The notes under the pieces: model-generated | The model's database searches: none | Told to the model about the DNA's origin: nothing | The model's input: the letters and a program-made list of their open reading frames with translations, nothing else | Position numbers and translations under genes: made by a program | NCBI GenBank assembly: GCA_018623195.1 | Contig: JAAZVY010000007.1 | Location: 1 to 47,431, forward strand | From: Flavobacteriaceae bacterium | GTDB taxonomy: Bacteria; Bacteroidota; Bacteroidia; Flavobacteriales; Flavobacteriaceae | Length of the DNA: 47,431 nt | Direction: 5' to 3' | Part shown: in pieces, positions 34,600-43,282 of the stretch | Numbering within the stretch: the stretch's first letter is position 1 | How the letters are laid out: each line of letters starts with the position of its first letter

Positions 34600-35541
34600 T
34601 TATTGCCATTTAGCCCCGTGAATATTAGGGTTCCCGTTTAAAAAGTCTTTAATAAACATTCTTTTTTTACCCTCTAATTGCCATTCGACAACTTCTAACC
34701 AGGAGTCTTTAAAACGAATAAAAAGAGATCTGTTGATTACACGGATCATTCCTAGATGGTCATCGTGATCTAGGTCAGCCTCCTTTGCTTTCCAAATTTT
34801 AGCCCCAACTAATTTTTGATCGATTTGAATCTGTCCATGAGCCCCTGGGAATGGATTGAGTGCACGAACCAGTAGTTCGGCATCTAAGGCTTTTAACTCA
34901 GAATGTAGGTGAGTGTTTTCCTTATTCAGCTTTGGTGCATAACTCACGGCTACCGAGCTTTCATCTTGATTTTTTGGGCTTATGTTACCATCAATCAACC
35001 CATTAATGGTTTCTACGATCAGTGGCTTACCTAAGGCTAGTAATTTATCGTGTAGGCTTCCGCCAGTATCTTCCTTATGAATTTCGCATCTAGCCTGTAA
35101 GAGTATATTTCCGGTATCAATCTGATCATCGATCAAAAAGGTAGTTACCCCCGATTGCGATTCATTATTGATGATAGCCCATTGAATAGGTGCGGCACCT
35201 CTGTAGGATGGAAGGATCGAAGCGTGCAGATTAAAGGTGCCTAATTTTGCTGCTCTCCAAATTGATTCAGGTAACATTCTAAATGCTACCACTACTGCTA
35301 TATCTATCCCGAGACTTTGATACTGCTCAACAAAATTTCTCTCTTTTAGGTTAGTAGGCTGTAGTAGATTTAATTCATTCTTTAGAGCAACTTCCTTTAC
35401 CGCTGATTGATTTAATTTACGGCCCCTTCCAGCGGGTTTGTCGGGTGCAGTAACTACAATGCTAATTTGATAACCTTCTTTAATCAAATGTTCTAGCTGA
35501 ACTGCAGCAAAGTAAGGGGTACCAAAAAAAGCAATCTTCAT
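34600..35541 (-). CDS. fmt: Methionyl-tRNA formyltransferase
   Basis: A 313-residue enzyme that formylates initiator Met-tRNA with 10-formyl-tetrahydrofolate. It has FFGTPYFA (5-12), catalytic NLHASILPSYRGAAPI (about 105-120) and the DTG segment TFLIDDQIDTGNIL (about 132-145), plus a C-terminal OB-like tRNA-binding domain. Length is normal. It lies 12 bases after recQ, as the last gene of the ATPase-recQ-fmt operon. Confidence 0.96.
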   Translation of the reverse strand: MKIAFFGTPYFAAVQLEHLIKEGYQISIVVTAPDKPAGRGRKLNQSAVKEVALKNELNLLQPTNLKERNFVEQYQSLGIDIAVVVAFRMLPESIWRAAKLGTFNLHASILPSYRGAAPIQWAIINNESQSGVTTFLIDDQIDTGNILLQARCEIHKEDTGGSLHDKLLALGKPLIVETINGLIDGNISPKNQDESSVAVSYAPKLNKENTHLHSELKALDAELLVRALNPFPGAHGQIQIDQKLVGAKIWKAKEADLDHDDHLGMIRVINRSLFIRFKDSWLEVVEWQLEGKKRMFIKDFLNGNPNIHGAKWQ

Positions 35542-35553
35542 AGAATTATCGTT

Positions 35554-37386
35554 TTAGTAGCGTTCAAATTTATGGCTTTCATTCATTTTTATTTGATGAC
35601 TATCTAATAAAGACTGAATAGGTAATTCAAGGCTACCAGGAGATGCTCCTGTTAAATAAACTAGTTCAGATAAGTTCACTGAATGCTTGTCAATTATTTT
35701 AAGAATTCGAGTTTCTTCAATGGAGCCTGGAAGGCATGACTCACAATGGTTGCATGGTTGGCTTCGAATCCCAAAATAATTACTGATAAATTGCATTTTA
35801 CAGCGATCCGTTTGTAAAAATTCGATCATACTCTCCAGTTGAAGGGTCTTTCGTTCTAGATTGGGTTTGTGAACCTTTTTAATCAATGATTGTGTATAGG
35901 AATCTTCTCTAGGATACATCCAATGGATCAGTAACCCTTCTTCGGGTTCTTTTAACTTCAACTTACCTTGCCGCTCTGCTTTTTGAAGAAACGTTACGGT
36001 TTTCAATGAAGGGTTTGTCAGCCTAATGGTGCCCTCTGATTGAGTGCTTTTTAATTTTAAAAGCATTCGCCCGAAAGATATCTCAGAAGTGGATAAATCA
36101 AGATCCCAATGATCATTTAGTTGTACCTCCCATGTATCTAACTTATTTGGTTCTGCGGTTAAAACACCACAACGTTCTAAGGTGGTTATCGATTGATAGA
36201 TGAAAGCGGGTTTAAACGAATACTTGTGACAGAACTGATTGATGCTCAAAATCGAATTTCCTTCTTGTTCTCCAGCGGCAATTTTGAGATGTGCTATCAA
36301 TTTGCGGTAAACCCGATATAGATCTTCAACGGAAGGAGTTTGAGCTATAATTCGATTTCTTAATTGATCGATACTCTTGGAGTTCACTAAGAGTTCTGCA
36401 GAAGCCTTTTGTCGATCTCTACCTGCTCTACCGACTTCTTGGTAGTATTGAGCCAGATTTTCAGGTAAGTCAAAATGAATCACATTGCGAACATTGGGTT
36501 TATCTATACCCATACCAAAGGCACTTGTACTAACCATGACCTTAACTTTATTAGTGATAAAGTCTTTTAATCGCTGAGTTTTCAAATTCTCGTTCAATCC
36601 CGCGTGATAAAACGTAGCATCAACCCCTTTTTCAACCAACCACTCATACAGATTTTCTGTCCCTTTTCTACTTCTTGTGTACACTAGTACAGAGCCTTCC
36701 TCAGTTTGGTTTATTCGGGCTAATAACATCAAAGGTTTATCTTCATTTATGAAGAAACGGATATTCAAATTATCTTTTACTATGGATCCTATCACTTGTT
36801 TAGGAGCCTTTAAATGTAGATTATGAACAATGTCTTGAATAACCTCTTTTGTAGCTGTTGCGGTTAAAGCAAGAATCGGAGTGTATGGATATAGATCCCG
36901 AATTATAGATAGTTTCCTGTAGCTCGGTCTGAAATCGTGACCCCACTCAGAAATACAATGTGCTTCATCGATAGCAAATAGCGCTATATCTACTTGTTTT
37001 AGGTGATCTTGAACCACCGCATTGGCAAGTCTTTCAGGGGAGAGGAATAAAAACTGATAGTTGCCGTATTTAAGATTGTCTAAACGTTGTATGATCGTTT
37101 CTTGATTAATGGAACCGAATAGACCAATGGCTTTAAAACCGCGATCCTTTAATTGATTTATTTGATCCTCCATTAAAGCAATAAGGGGAGAAACAACAAT
37201 ACATACCCCTTCAAGTAAAAAGCCCGGTAATTGATAGCAGATAGACTTGCCAGCACCAGTAGCTAAAAGACCAAAGGTGTCATTCCCTGAGAGGACATTT
37301 TCAATGATTGATCTTTGATCTGAATGAAGTTCTTTAATTTGCCACCGCTCTAAGGCAATCGCATCAATGTCAGGTTTAATATTCAA
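35554..37386 (-). CDS. recQ: RecQ-family ATP-dependent DNA helicase
   Basis: A 610-residue 3'-5' helicase. It has motif I ATGAGKS (about 42-48), DEAH (about 139-142), motif V/VI with [10 protein letters not shown] (about 319-328), and a C-terminal zinc region with Cys residues in CNHCESC (about 550-556). It ends shortly after a degenerate winged-helix region, with no HRDC domain evident, like the shorter RecQ paralogues of Bacteroidota. It acts in recombination repair. The start overlaps the upstream ATPase stop by 4 bases. Confidence 0.95.
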   Translation of the reverse strand: MNIKPDIDAIALERWQIKELHSDQRSIIENVLSGNDTFGLLATGAGKSICYQLPGFLLEGVCIVVSPLIALMEDQINQLKDRGFKAIGLFGSINQETIIQRLDNLKYGNYQFLFLSPERLANAVVQDHLKQVDIALFAIDEAHCISEWGHDFRPSYRKLSIIRDLYPYTPILALTATATKEVIQDIVHNLHLKAPKQVIGSIVKDNLNIRFFINEDKPLMLLARINQTEEGSVLVYTRSRKGTENLYEWLVEKGVDATFYHAGLNENLKTQRLKDFITNKVKVMVSTSAFGMGIDKPNVRNVIHFDLPENLAQYYQEVGRAGRDRQKASAELLVNSKSIDQLRNRIIAQTPSVEDLYRVYRKLIAHLKIAAGEQEGNSILSINQFCHKYSFKPAFIYQSITTLERCGVLTAEPNKLDTWEVQLNDHWDLDLSTSEISFGRMLLKLKSTQSEGTIRLTNPSLKTVTFLQKAERQGKLKLKEPEEGLLIHWMYPREDSYTQSLIKKVHKPNLERKTLQLESMIEFLQTDRCKMQFISNYFGIRSQPCNHCESCLPGSIEETRILKIIDKHSVNLSELVYLTGASPGSLELPIQSLLDSHQIKMNESHKFERY

Positions 37387-37931
37387 TCTAAGAGTGTTTT
37401 TAGAATGAAATCAGCACGTTCTTCCACGGTGGTTTGTGGAACAATGTTTATTTCATATCCGAAACAAGAATAAGCGTTCTTTAATGCTTCATCTATTTGC
37501 AAAACGCTTTTAAACGTTTCTAAACGGGTAGGATCAGGAGCATATATGGACTCCCAAGGTTCAAAATAGAAAAGCTGGTCATACTTGTTCTGTGAGCAAG
37601 TATCTTTGAAGTGTTGCGGGTATTGTTGATTAAAATGATCCATGTATGCCAAAACATCTACCATACCTCGGTCAAAGAAGGTGTCTTCCTTAGTTTGGGC
37701 CTGAAATCGATTCAATCTTAAATTCAGAAGGGTTTCGTTGAAGGGTAAAGGATCGTCGAGAGCTTCTAATGGATTTTCAAACACCCCTTCCTTATCGCTC
37801 AATAATGATGCAGTGTGATCTCTGATGACCTCATGGTCGACATGAAACCCTCTTTTTTCTAGTTCACATATGACACTGGTTTTTCCACTCCCTGGAGCAC
37901 CACTAAACACTATTTTTTTCGGTTTACGCAT
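37383..37931 (-). CDS. Small AAA_28-type P-loop NTPase
   Basis: A 182-residue protein from ATG 37931, with Walker [12 protein letters not shown] (about 8-18) almost at the N-terminus and [11 protein letters not shown] near the middle, as in deoxynucleoside-kinase-like AAA_28 proteins. An in-frame ATG at 37961 would add 10 residues but lies upstream of the TATTTTTG box (37958-37951), so 37931 is preferred. The substrate is unknown. First gene of the operon with recQ and fmt. Confidence 0.88.
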   Translation of the reverse strand: MRKPKKIVFSGAPGSGKTSVICELEKRGFHVDHEVIRDHTASLLSDKEGVFENPLEALDDPLPFNETLLNLRLNRFQAQTKEDTFFDRGMVDVLAYMDHFNQQYPQHFKDTCSQNKYDQLFYFEPWESIYAPDPTRLETFKSVLQIDEALKNAYSCFGYEINIVPQTTVEERADFILKTLLD

Positions 37932-37941
37932 TACTGTTCGA

Positions 37942-37949
37942 TATCTTTG
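37942..37949 (+). promoter_or_regulatory. Putative -7 box of the DUF493 gene
   Basis: TATCTTTG is an exact TAnnTTTG match, 16 bases before ATG 37966. It supports 37966 rather than the in-frame ATG at 37870 as the gene start. Confidence 0.5.
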
Positions 37950-37950
37950 C

Positions 37951-37958
37951 CAAAAATA
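37951..37958 (-). promoter_or_regulatory. Putative -7 box of the ATPase-recQ-fmt operon
   Basis: The minus strand reads TATTTTTG, 19 bases before ATG 37931. It sits one base from the oppositely facing box at 37942-37949, so the two promoters overlap face to face. Confidence 0.5.
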
Positions 37959-37965
37959 CACCGAA

Positions 37966-38253
37966 ATGAGTTCTACCTCCCAAGATGAATTTTATAAGAG
38001 TTTAAAAGAAAAATTAGAGAACGAAACTTCTTGGCCTTCGATATATCTCTTTAAGTTTATTGTAAAATCAAGCTCTCAGTCACTCGATGCTGTAGTCGCC
38101 GTTTTCGAAAATAAAAAAGAAAGTATACAATTAAAACCATCAAAAGCTGGTACTTACACAAGCGTCAGTGTTAAAACTCTTATGCTTTCACCGGATGATG
38201 TAATTGAAAAATACAAACGTGTGGGTGAAATTGAAGGAGTAATTTCTTTATAA
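37966..38253 (+). CDS. DUF493 family protein
   Basis: A 95-residue protein starting MSSTSQDEFYKSLKEKLE. The pattern WPSIYLFKFIVKS and the late GTYTSVSV-type strand match the ferredoxin-like DUF493 (YbeD-type) family, thought to be a small regulatory or ligand-binding domain. Function is unknown in Bacteroidota. A longer frame opens at 37870 but its first 32 residues are antisense to the ATPase gene and precede the promoter box. DUF4290 follows 30 bases later. Confidence 0.85.
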   Translation: MSSTSQDEFYKSLKEKLENETSWPSIYLFKFIVKSSSQSLDAVVAVFENKKESIQLKPSKAGTYTSVSVKTLMLSPDDVIEKYKRVGEIEGVISL

Positions 38254-38283
38254 GCCCGAGGATATACGTATTTTGCGTAACAT

Positions 38284-38934
38284 ATGATTTTAGAAAGTTT
38301 AGACCACTTACAATACAATACGGAGCGTAATGCCCTTATTATTCCTGAAAATGGCCGCCATTTTCAACAAATGGTAGATCATGCCATGCAAATTGAGGAT
38401 CGTGAGGAGCGCAATAGGGTTGCACAATCGATCGTTGATATTATGGGAAATAGGCAACCTCATTTACGTGACGTGCCTGATTTTCAACATAAATTATGGG
38501 ATCAACTTTTTATCATGTCCGGGTTTGCACTCGATGTTGATGCTCCATTTCCTAAACCATCTGCTGAATTGTTGGCTCAACGACCAGAGGTATTACCTTA
38601 TCCTCAGAATTTTCCGAAGTATCGATTTTACGGGAATAATATCAAGCGTATGATTGATGTTGCTGTGGGATGGGATGATGCCGAAAAGCGAGAAGGCTTC
38701 GCATATGTAATTGCGAATCACATGAAGAAGTGTTACCTAAATTGGAACAAAGACACAGTAGATGATCAAGCCATCTTTGATCACTTAGAAGAGTTAAGCG
38801 GAGGTATTCTAAAACTAACTCCTAAGGAGGATAAACTAACCGATAGCGAAGAAATTCTTAAGAATCGAATTAATCGTCCTGCCAAAACACAGGCACGTAA
38901 AAATCATCGGAACAATCGCTCAAAAAAGAAATAG
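38284..38934 (+). CDS. DUF4290 domain protein
   Basis: A 216-residue protein with an acidic/aromatic body and a strongly basic C-terminal tail (RPAKTQARKNHRNNRSKKK). The opening TERNALIIPENGR and MQIEDREERNRVAQ are typical of DUF4290, a family confined to Bacteroidota and usually next to murA, as here (6 bases). The basic tail suggests binding to nucleic acid or the ribosome, which is inference. No catalytic motif seen. Confidence 0.88.
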   Translation: MILESLDHLQYNTERNALIIPENGRHFQQMVDHAMQIEDREERNRVAQSIVDIMGNRQPHLRDVPDFQHKLWDQLFIMSGFALDVDAPFPKPSAELLAQRPEVLPYPQNFPKYRFYGNNIKRMIDVAVGWDDAEKREGFAYVIANHMKKCYLNWNKDTVDDQAIFDHLEELSGGILKLTPKEDKLTDSEEILKNRINRPAKTQARKNHRNNRSKKK

Positions 38935-38940
38935 AATAGT

Positions 38941-40251
38941 ATGTCGAGCTTCATTATTGAAGGTGGTCACCCACTGTCAGGAACGATAACTCCACAAGGA
39001 GCCAAAAATGAGGCTTTACAAATACTATGCGCTGTTTTGCTTACCCCAGAGCGCGTAGTTATTGAGAATGTTCCAGATATTGTTGATGTAAATAAGTTGA
39101 TCGATATCCTAGGTAAACTAGGCGTAAAAATTGAAAGGCTTTCTAAACATTCATATGCTTTCACTGCAAATGAGGTGAATGTCGATTATTTGCAATCTGA
39201 GGCTTTTAAGAAGGAGGGAGCGAGTCTCAGAGGCTCTATCATGATTGTTGGTCCGATGCTTGCTCGCTTTAAAAAGGGCTTTATACCTAAACCGGGAGGG
39301 GATAAAATAGGTAGACGGAGATTAGATACCCATTTTGAAGGATTTATAAAATTAGGAGCTAGTTTCAGGTACAATGAAAAAGAGTTCTTCTATGGTGTTG
39401 AAGCAGATGAGTTAAAAGGTTGTTACATGCTTCTAGATGAAGCTTCTGTGACAGGAACTGCTAACATCGTTATGGCTGCTGTTTTAGCTAAGGGTACTAC
39501 AACGATTTACAATGCTGCCTGTGAGCCTTATCTACAGCAGTTGTGTAATATGCTGGTTAGAATGGGGGCTAAAATTCAGGGGATTGGATCAAATTTACTT
39601 ACCATTGAAGGGGTTGAATCGCTGGGAGGAACCACCCATCGATTATTACCCGATATGATCGAAATTGGTAGCTGGATTGGTCTTGCTGCAATTACGAAAT
39701 CAGAACTTCGTCTGAAAAACGTCGTTTGGGAGCAGTTAGGTCAGCTGCCGCGAGTTTATGCAAAATTAGGTATCACTCTCATAAAGGAGGGTGATGATAT
39801 GATTATCCCTGCGCATAAAGAAGGTTACGAAATACAGTCATTTATTGATGGCTCACACATGACCATTTCTGATGCTCCGTGGCCAGGTTTATCCCCGGAT
39901 GTTCTTTCTGTATTGTTAGTAGTTGCTACTCAGGCACGAGGATCAGTTCTGATTCATCAAAAAATGTTTGAGAGCCGTTTATTCTTTGTAGATAAACTCA
40001 TTGATATGGGAGCGCAGATTATTCTTTGTGACCCACATAGAGCTAATGTGATTGGACTTGACTTCAACTCTTCGTTGAGAGGAGCAAAAATGAGCTCTCC
40101 GGATATTAGAGCGGGTATGGCATTGCTTATTGCCGCTTTATCTGCCAAGGGAACCTCTGAAATTCAAAATATTGAACAGATTGATCGTGGTTATCAAGAG
40201 ATTGAATTGCGATTACAATCGATAGGCGCAAAAATTAAGAGAGTCTCTTAA
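38941..40251 (+). CDS. murA: UDP-N-acetylglucosamine 1-carboxyvinyltransferase MurA (Asp variant)
   Basis: A 436-residue EPSP-synthase-fold enzyme transferring enolpyruvate from PEP to UDP-GlcNAc, the first committed step of peptidoglycan synthesis. The N-terminal GAKNEALQI (19-27) carries the conserved KN. The active-site loop reads PGGDKIGRRRLDTH (118-131): the position of the fosfomycin-target Cys (Cys115 in E. coli) is Asp121 (codon GAT 39301-39303). Asp at this site keeps activity and gives fosfomycin resistance in mycobacteria and chlamydiae. Its stop overlaps the stop of the convergent BLUF gene. Confidence 0.96.
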   Translation: MSSFIIEGGHPLSGTITPQGAKNEALQILCAVLLTPERVVIENVPDIVDVNKLIDILGKLGVKIERLSKHSYAFTANEVNVDYLQSEAFKKEGASLRGSIMIVGPMLARFKKGFIPKPGGDKIGRRRLDTHFEGFIKLGASFRYNEKEFFYGVEADELKGCYMLLDEASVTGTANIVMAAVLAKGTTTIYNAACEPYLQQLCNMLVRMGAKIQGIGSNLLTIEGVESLGGTTHRLLPDMIEIGSWIGLAAITKSELRLKNVVWEQLGQLPRVYAKLGITLIKEGDDMIIPAHKEGYEIQSFIDGSHMTISDAPWPGLSPDVLSVLLVVATQARGSVLIHQKMFESRLFFVDKLIDMGAQIILCDPHRANVIGLDFNSSLRGAKMSSPDIRAGMALLIAALSAKGTSEIQNIEQIDRGYQEIELRLQSIGAKIKRVS

Positions 40252-40679
40252 ATAGACCTTTCAATAAGCATATTTCGTACCTCGTTAAAGAAAGGGTTAG
40301 TAAGGCGGCTTTGAGTTTTAAGAGCCTTAGAATCTTCAAAAAAAGTATCTATTTGTGCTAATTTAATCTGTGCGGAGAGTGCTAGGTTGCCGTAATCGTA
40401 AAAGGCCATACTCCATTTATTGAACAAGCGTTCAGTCTTCTCCTCAGTCTGAATAATCTCAATATTCTTATGGCGTGTATCAGATTCAATAAGTGAGAAT
40501 AAACGGTGTACCTTATCCTTTTCGCCTTCTAGCAATTGCAAGAAGCGTCGATTATGGAATAAAAGGCATCCCGTGATGTCGTGCTCGGCATTGAAGTCCC
40601 TAGCAGCACTGAGCATCTGATATACTTCTGCATTGCTAAAACTCTCCTCAGCTACCGAGCGGTAGATTAGAGAAAACAT
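40248..40679 (-). CDS. BLUF-domain blue-light photoreceptor
   Basis: A 143-residue flavin-binding sensor consisting of a BLUF domain (1-95) plus a helical tail of about 45 residues and no output domain. Spacing against AppA matches at every key site: Tyr6 (Tyr21), Asn30 (Asn45), Gln48 (Gln63), Trp89 (Trp104) and Met91 (Met106). It should bind FAD and show a red-shifted photocycle. Short BLUF proteins act through protein partners. It has a near-consensus promoter, and its stop overlaps that of murA by 2 bases. Confidence 0.95.
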   Translation of the reverse strand: MFSLIYRSVAEESFSNAEVYQMLSAARDFNAEHDITGCLLFHNRRFLQLLEGEKDKVHRLFSLIESDTRHKNIEIIQTEEKTERLFNKWSMAFYDYGNLALSAQIKLAQIDTFFEDSKALKTQSRLTNPFFNEVRNMLIERSI

Positions 40680-40695
40680 AGGTTAGGTTCTATGT

Positions 40696-40724
40696 TAAAG
40701 GTAATCTAAATAATTGATTATCAA
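40696..40724 (-). promoter_or_regulatory. Putative promoter of the BLUF gene
   Basis: On the minus strand, TTG (40724-40722), 18 bases, then TACCTTTA (40703-40696), one mismatch from TAnnTTTG, 16 bases before the ATG. Confidence 0.4.
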
Positions 40725-41720
40725 CTATTTTTCGGCATAAATCGTCGTTTGGTCGGGATAGGTTGCAAATCTGATGGGTTCTGATCCATGAGTCATTTCT
40801 GCCTTTGGCCATGGCCATCCTCCGAATTCGGTAATTCGGTACTTGGCAATAACCGATTCGATTTCGTGACTTTCATTCATTACGAAGGGCCCGTATTTTG
40901 CGATGGGTTCATTGATGGGTTTACCTTGCATTAAAATGAGATAGGCTTCTTTTTGGGATGAATTGGTCAGAGTGATCCCTTCGGATGCCTCTATTTGTAA
41001 GCCTTCATTCTTAGTTAAAATGTACTCGTTATAGATAAGTTCTTCGCCATCGTATAGATAAAGGTTTCGAGAGATGCCTTCGTTTACTTTATCAAGTGAC
41101 AGTACGGCTCCCGGGTCTAAGATGAATTGCGCAACTACCAATTGATTTTCAGGATGAACAGCCCAGGAGTTAGGTGGACATTTATGCTGTACAAAGTCAC
41201 CGTGAGATCCGTAGATTAAACGGGTGAAAACACCTTCTTTCTTCCACTTAGGAACTTCGTGATTCCAGATCATATCAAAATGCGGGTCAACGTATTTACT
41301 GGCTTTTGGGAGATTAAGCCAGATCTGAAAAAGTTCTAATTTATTTGATTTTTTGGTATCTAGTAATGGGAACATTTCACTGTGCTGAACGCCGCTGCCG
41401 GCTGTCATCCATTGAACATCACCTTTACCAAAACGTGCTTTGGCTCCGAGTGAATCGCTATGATCGATATATCCTTCAGTTACTAATGTGATCGTCTCGA
41501 AACCGCAATGTGGATGATAGGGGAACCCAGGCACTGATTTCCCGTGATACATGCGAAAACCGTTCTTAATAGTAAAATCACTTCCTAGCGCTCGATCACT
41601 CACGAATGTGCTATCGATGCCTTGTTCAGAGTTGCCGGGGGGATAATGATCATTGTGATGTGCACAAAACAAGAAGGGATCTTCAGTGGGCCAAGGAAAG
41701 CCCATACCAAACTTTTTCAT
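40725..41720 (-). CDS. Pirin-family protein
   Basis: A 331-residue bicupin of the pirin family. The first cupin has the metal-site motif HPHCGFETITLV (about 72-83) with HSDS and, further on, AGSGVQHSEM (about 117-126), giving the three His and one Glu. Some pirins oxidise quercetin-like flavonoids; others bind regulators. Function here is open. It is longer than the common form of about 290 residues owing to an N-terminal stretch (HNDHYPPGN). It has its own -7 box and lies 45 bases upstream of the BLUF gene. Confidence 0.9.
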   Translation of the reverse strand: MKKFGMGFPWPTEDPFLFCAHHNDHYPPGNSEQGIDSTFVSDRALGSDFTIKNGFRMYHGKSVPGFPYHPHCGFETITLVTEGYIDHSDSLGAKARFGKGDVQWMTAGSGVQHSEMFPLLDTKKSNKLELFQIWLNLPKASKYVDPHFDMIWNHEVPKWKKEGVFTRLIYGSHGDFVQHKCPPNSWAVHPENQLVVAQFILDPGAVLSLDKVNEGISRNLYLYDGEELIYNEYILTKNEGLQIEASEGITLTNSSQKEAYLILMQGKPINEPIAKYGPFVMNESHEIESVIAKYRITEFGGWPWPKAEMTHGSEPIRFATYPDQTTIYAEK

Positions 41721-41736
41721 AGCTGCTGATTTTTTA

Positions 41737-41744
41737 CAAATTTA
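41737..41744 (-). promoter_or_regulatory. Putative -7 box of the pirin gene
   Basis: The minus strand reads TAAATTTG, an exact TAnnTTTG match 16 bases before the pirin ATG. No -33 TTG. Confidence 0.45.
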
Positions 41745-41781
41745 TAGGCTTTGAAAGATTATTGTCTTAATCTGTATTAAT

Positions 41782-41808
41782 AAAAAAAGCCTCCATCGGG
41801 AGGCTTTT
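41782..41808 (-). terminator. Terminator of the M20 hydrolase gene
   Basis: The 10-bp stem AAAAGCCTCC / GGAGGCTTTT (41785-41794 with 41799-41808) has a 4-base loop. A T-run follows on the minus strand, 5 bases past the gene's stop. The flanks also allow use on the plus strand. Confidence 0.9.
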
Positions 41809-41813
41809 ATTGA

Positions 41814-43241
41814 TTATTGATTAATGGGTGGTGGTCCATCAGGTACAATGGCTTCGTATACGGTATTTCCTTTCCTTTCCTTGTACTCAGCTTTCACTTG
41901 TTCTACCCATTTAGGATTTTCAAAAAGGTCAACCATAGTCATTCCCATGGCTTTTGCGGCGTAAGTCATTCCTTTATGTCCAATACTCATTCCTCCACAA
42001 GCAACAACAGCCCAAGAGTGCCAAGGTGTTCCTTTTGGAGCAGTAGTCACTCCGAGGTTAATATTTGCAACATTCCAGCTAACATCTCCAACATCAGTAG
42101 AACCTCCTCCTGGATGCTCTGCAGTAGGAAGTAATGGATTGATTGAAGCATCCATTCCCACCTGCTCTTTTCCAGTTTCTTGTTGAATACGTTTACCAAA
42201 TGCGATTTCGTCTTCGGTATACTCAATGGGACCAAGGAGTTCTAGATTCGACTGCATAATTTCACCACCTCGGCGGTTAACGAGAACTTCATAAATACCC
42301 GAGATCAGTGAGATTTTGTAATCTACATCAGCCATAATTGCTGCTCCCTCAGCCATTTCTTTGATTCGCTCGTAAACAGGCATCATACCTTCTCTCTTGG
42401 TATCTCTAACACGTACCCATAGTTTGGAGTAATCAGGAACTACATTCACTACCTGGCCTCCATCTTGGATGTGATAATGTATTCTAACGGTAGGTTTTAC
42501 ATGTTCACGGTAGTAATTGATCCCTGTGGTATAGATTTCTAGGGCGTCAGATGCCGAACGGCCGTTCCATGGATCCGCAGAGGCATGAGCGGTTTGTCCG
42601 AAAAATTCTACTTTAAAATCTACTAAGGCTAGTGAACTTTGAACATCTGCCTCAGTTTGAGCAGCTGGGTGCCAACTTAGATTTACATCGACATCGTCCC
42701 ATAGGCCTTCACGAACCATCCAGATTTTACCAAAGAATTTTTCTTCAGAAGGGGTACCCATAAACTTAACAGTCCCTTCTATTTTTCCTGTTTCAATAAG
42801 TTCTTTTACTGCTAGTGCAGCACCTAAACTACCAGCACCGAATAAGTTGTGTCCACAACCATGTCCGGCGGCACCTTCGTTTAAGGCCTCTTTTACTGGG
42901 CTCGCCTTTTGCGAAATCCCGGGTAGGGCGTCGAATTCACCTAAAACAGAGATTACTGGTGAACCACTACCATAAGTAGCTACAAATGCGGTTGGAATAC
43001 CTGCAACACCACGCTCTACATTGAATCCCTGAGATTCGGCGTAGTCAGCTAAAATTCGAGCTGATTGATGTTCTTCAAATGCTGTTTCTGCAAGAGCCCA
43101 TATAGAATCGCTGATCGCGATAAGTTCTCTTTCATGTTTTTCTACTGAAGCAATAATTGCTTTTTTGTGTTTGCTTAATCGCTGAGCATTCGCTACAAAG
43201 AAACTAGCGAACAACAGAGCGAATAGAAATGATTTTTTCAT
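41814..43241 (-). CDS. Exported M20-family amidohydrolase (AbgB-like)
   Basis: A 475-residue zinc hydrolase with a signal peptide (1-19, VANA). M20 features are GEFDALPG (about 102-109), GHGCGHNLFG (about 126-135), TPSEE (about 164-168) and SWHPAA (about 191-196). The layout is closest to p-aminobenzoyl-glutamate/indole-acetyl-amino-acid hydrolases with a lid domain. It is probably periplasmic and frees an amino acid from an acylated form, but the substrate is unknown. It is flanked by a terminator and by the photolyase gene, so it may be its own unit. Confidence 0.9.
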   Translation of the reverse strand: MKKSFLFALLFASFFVANAQRLSKHKKAIIASVEKHERELIAISDSIWALAETAFEEHQSARILADYAESQGFNVERGVAGIPTAFVATYGSGSPVISVLGEFDALPGISQKASPVKEALNEGAAGHGCGHNLFGAGSLGAALAVKELIETGKIEGTVKFMGTPSEEKFFGKIWMVREGLWDDVDVNLSWHPAAQTEADVQSSLALVDFKVEFFGQTAHASADPWNGRSASDALEIYTTGINYYREHVKPTVRIHYHIQDGGQVVNVVPDYSKLWVRVRDTKREGMMPVYERIKEMAEGAAIMADVDYKISLISGIYEVLVNRRGGEIMQSNLELLGPIEYTEDEIAFGKRIQQETGKEQVGMDASINPLLPTAEHPGGGSTDVGDVSWNVANINLGVTTAPKGTPWHSWAVVACGGMSIGHKGMTYAAKAMGMTMVDLFENPKWVEQVKAEYKERKGNTVYEAIVPDGPPPINQ

Positions 43242-43282
43242 ATCTCTTTAAAGGTTTGCTAGTGAAGATACGAAAAGGAACC

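Noticed and set aside
37870-37965. N-terminal extension of the DUF493 gene
   Set aside because: The extra 32 residues are antisense to the ATPase P-loop region and lie upstream of the promoter box at 37942-37949; the family starts near ATG 37966.
38264-38277. TACGTATTTTGCG upstream of DUF4290 as a promoter
   Set aside because: It misses the TAnnTTTG spacing by one base, and the gene can be read from the DUF493 promoter 30 bases upstream.
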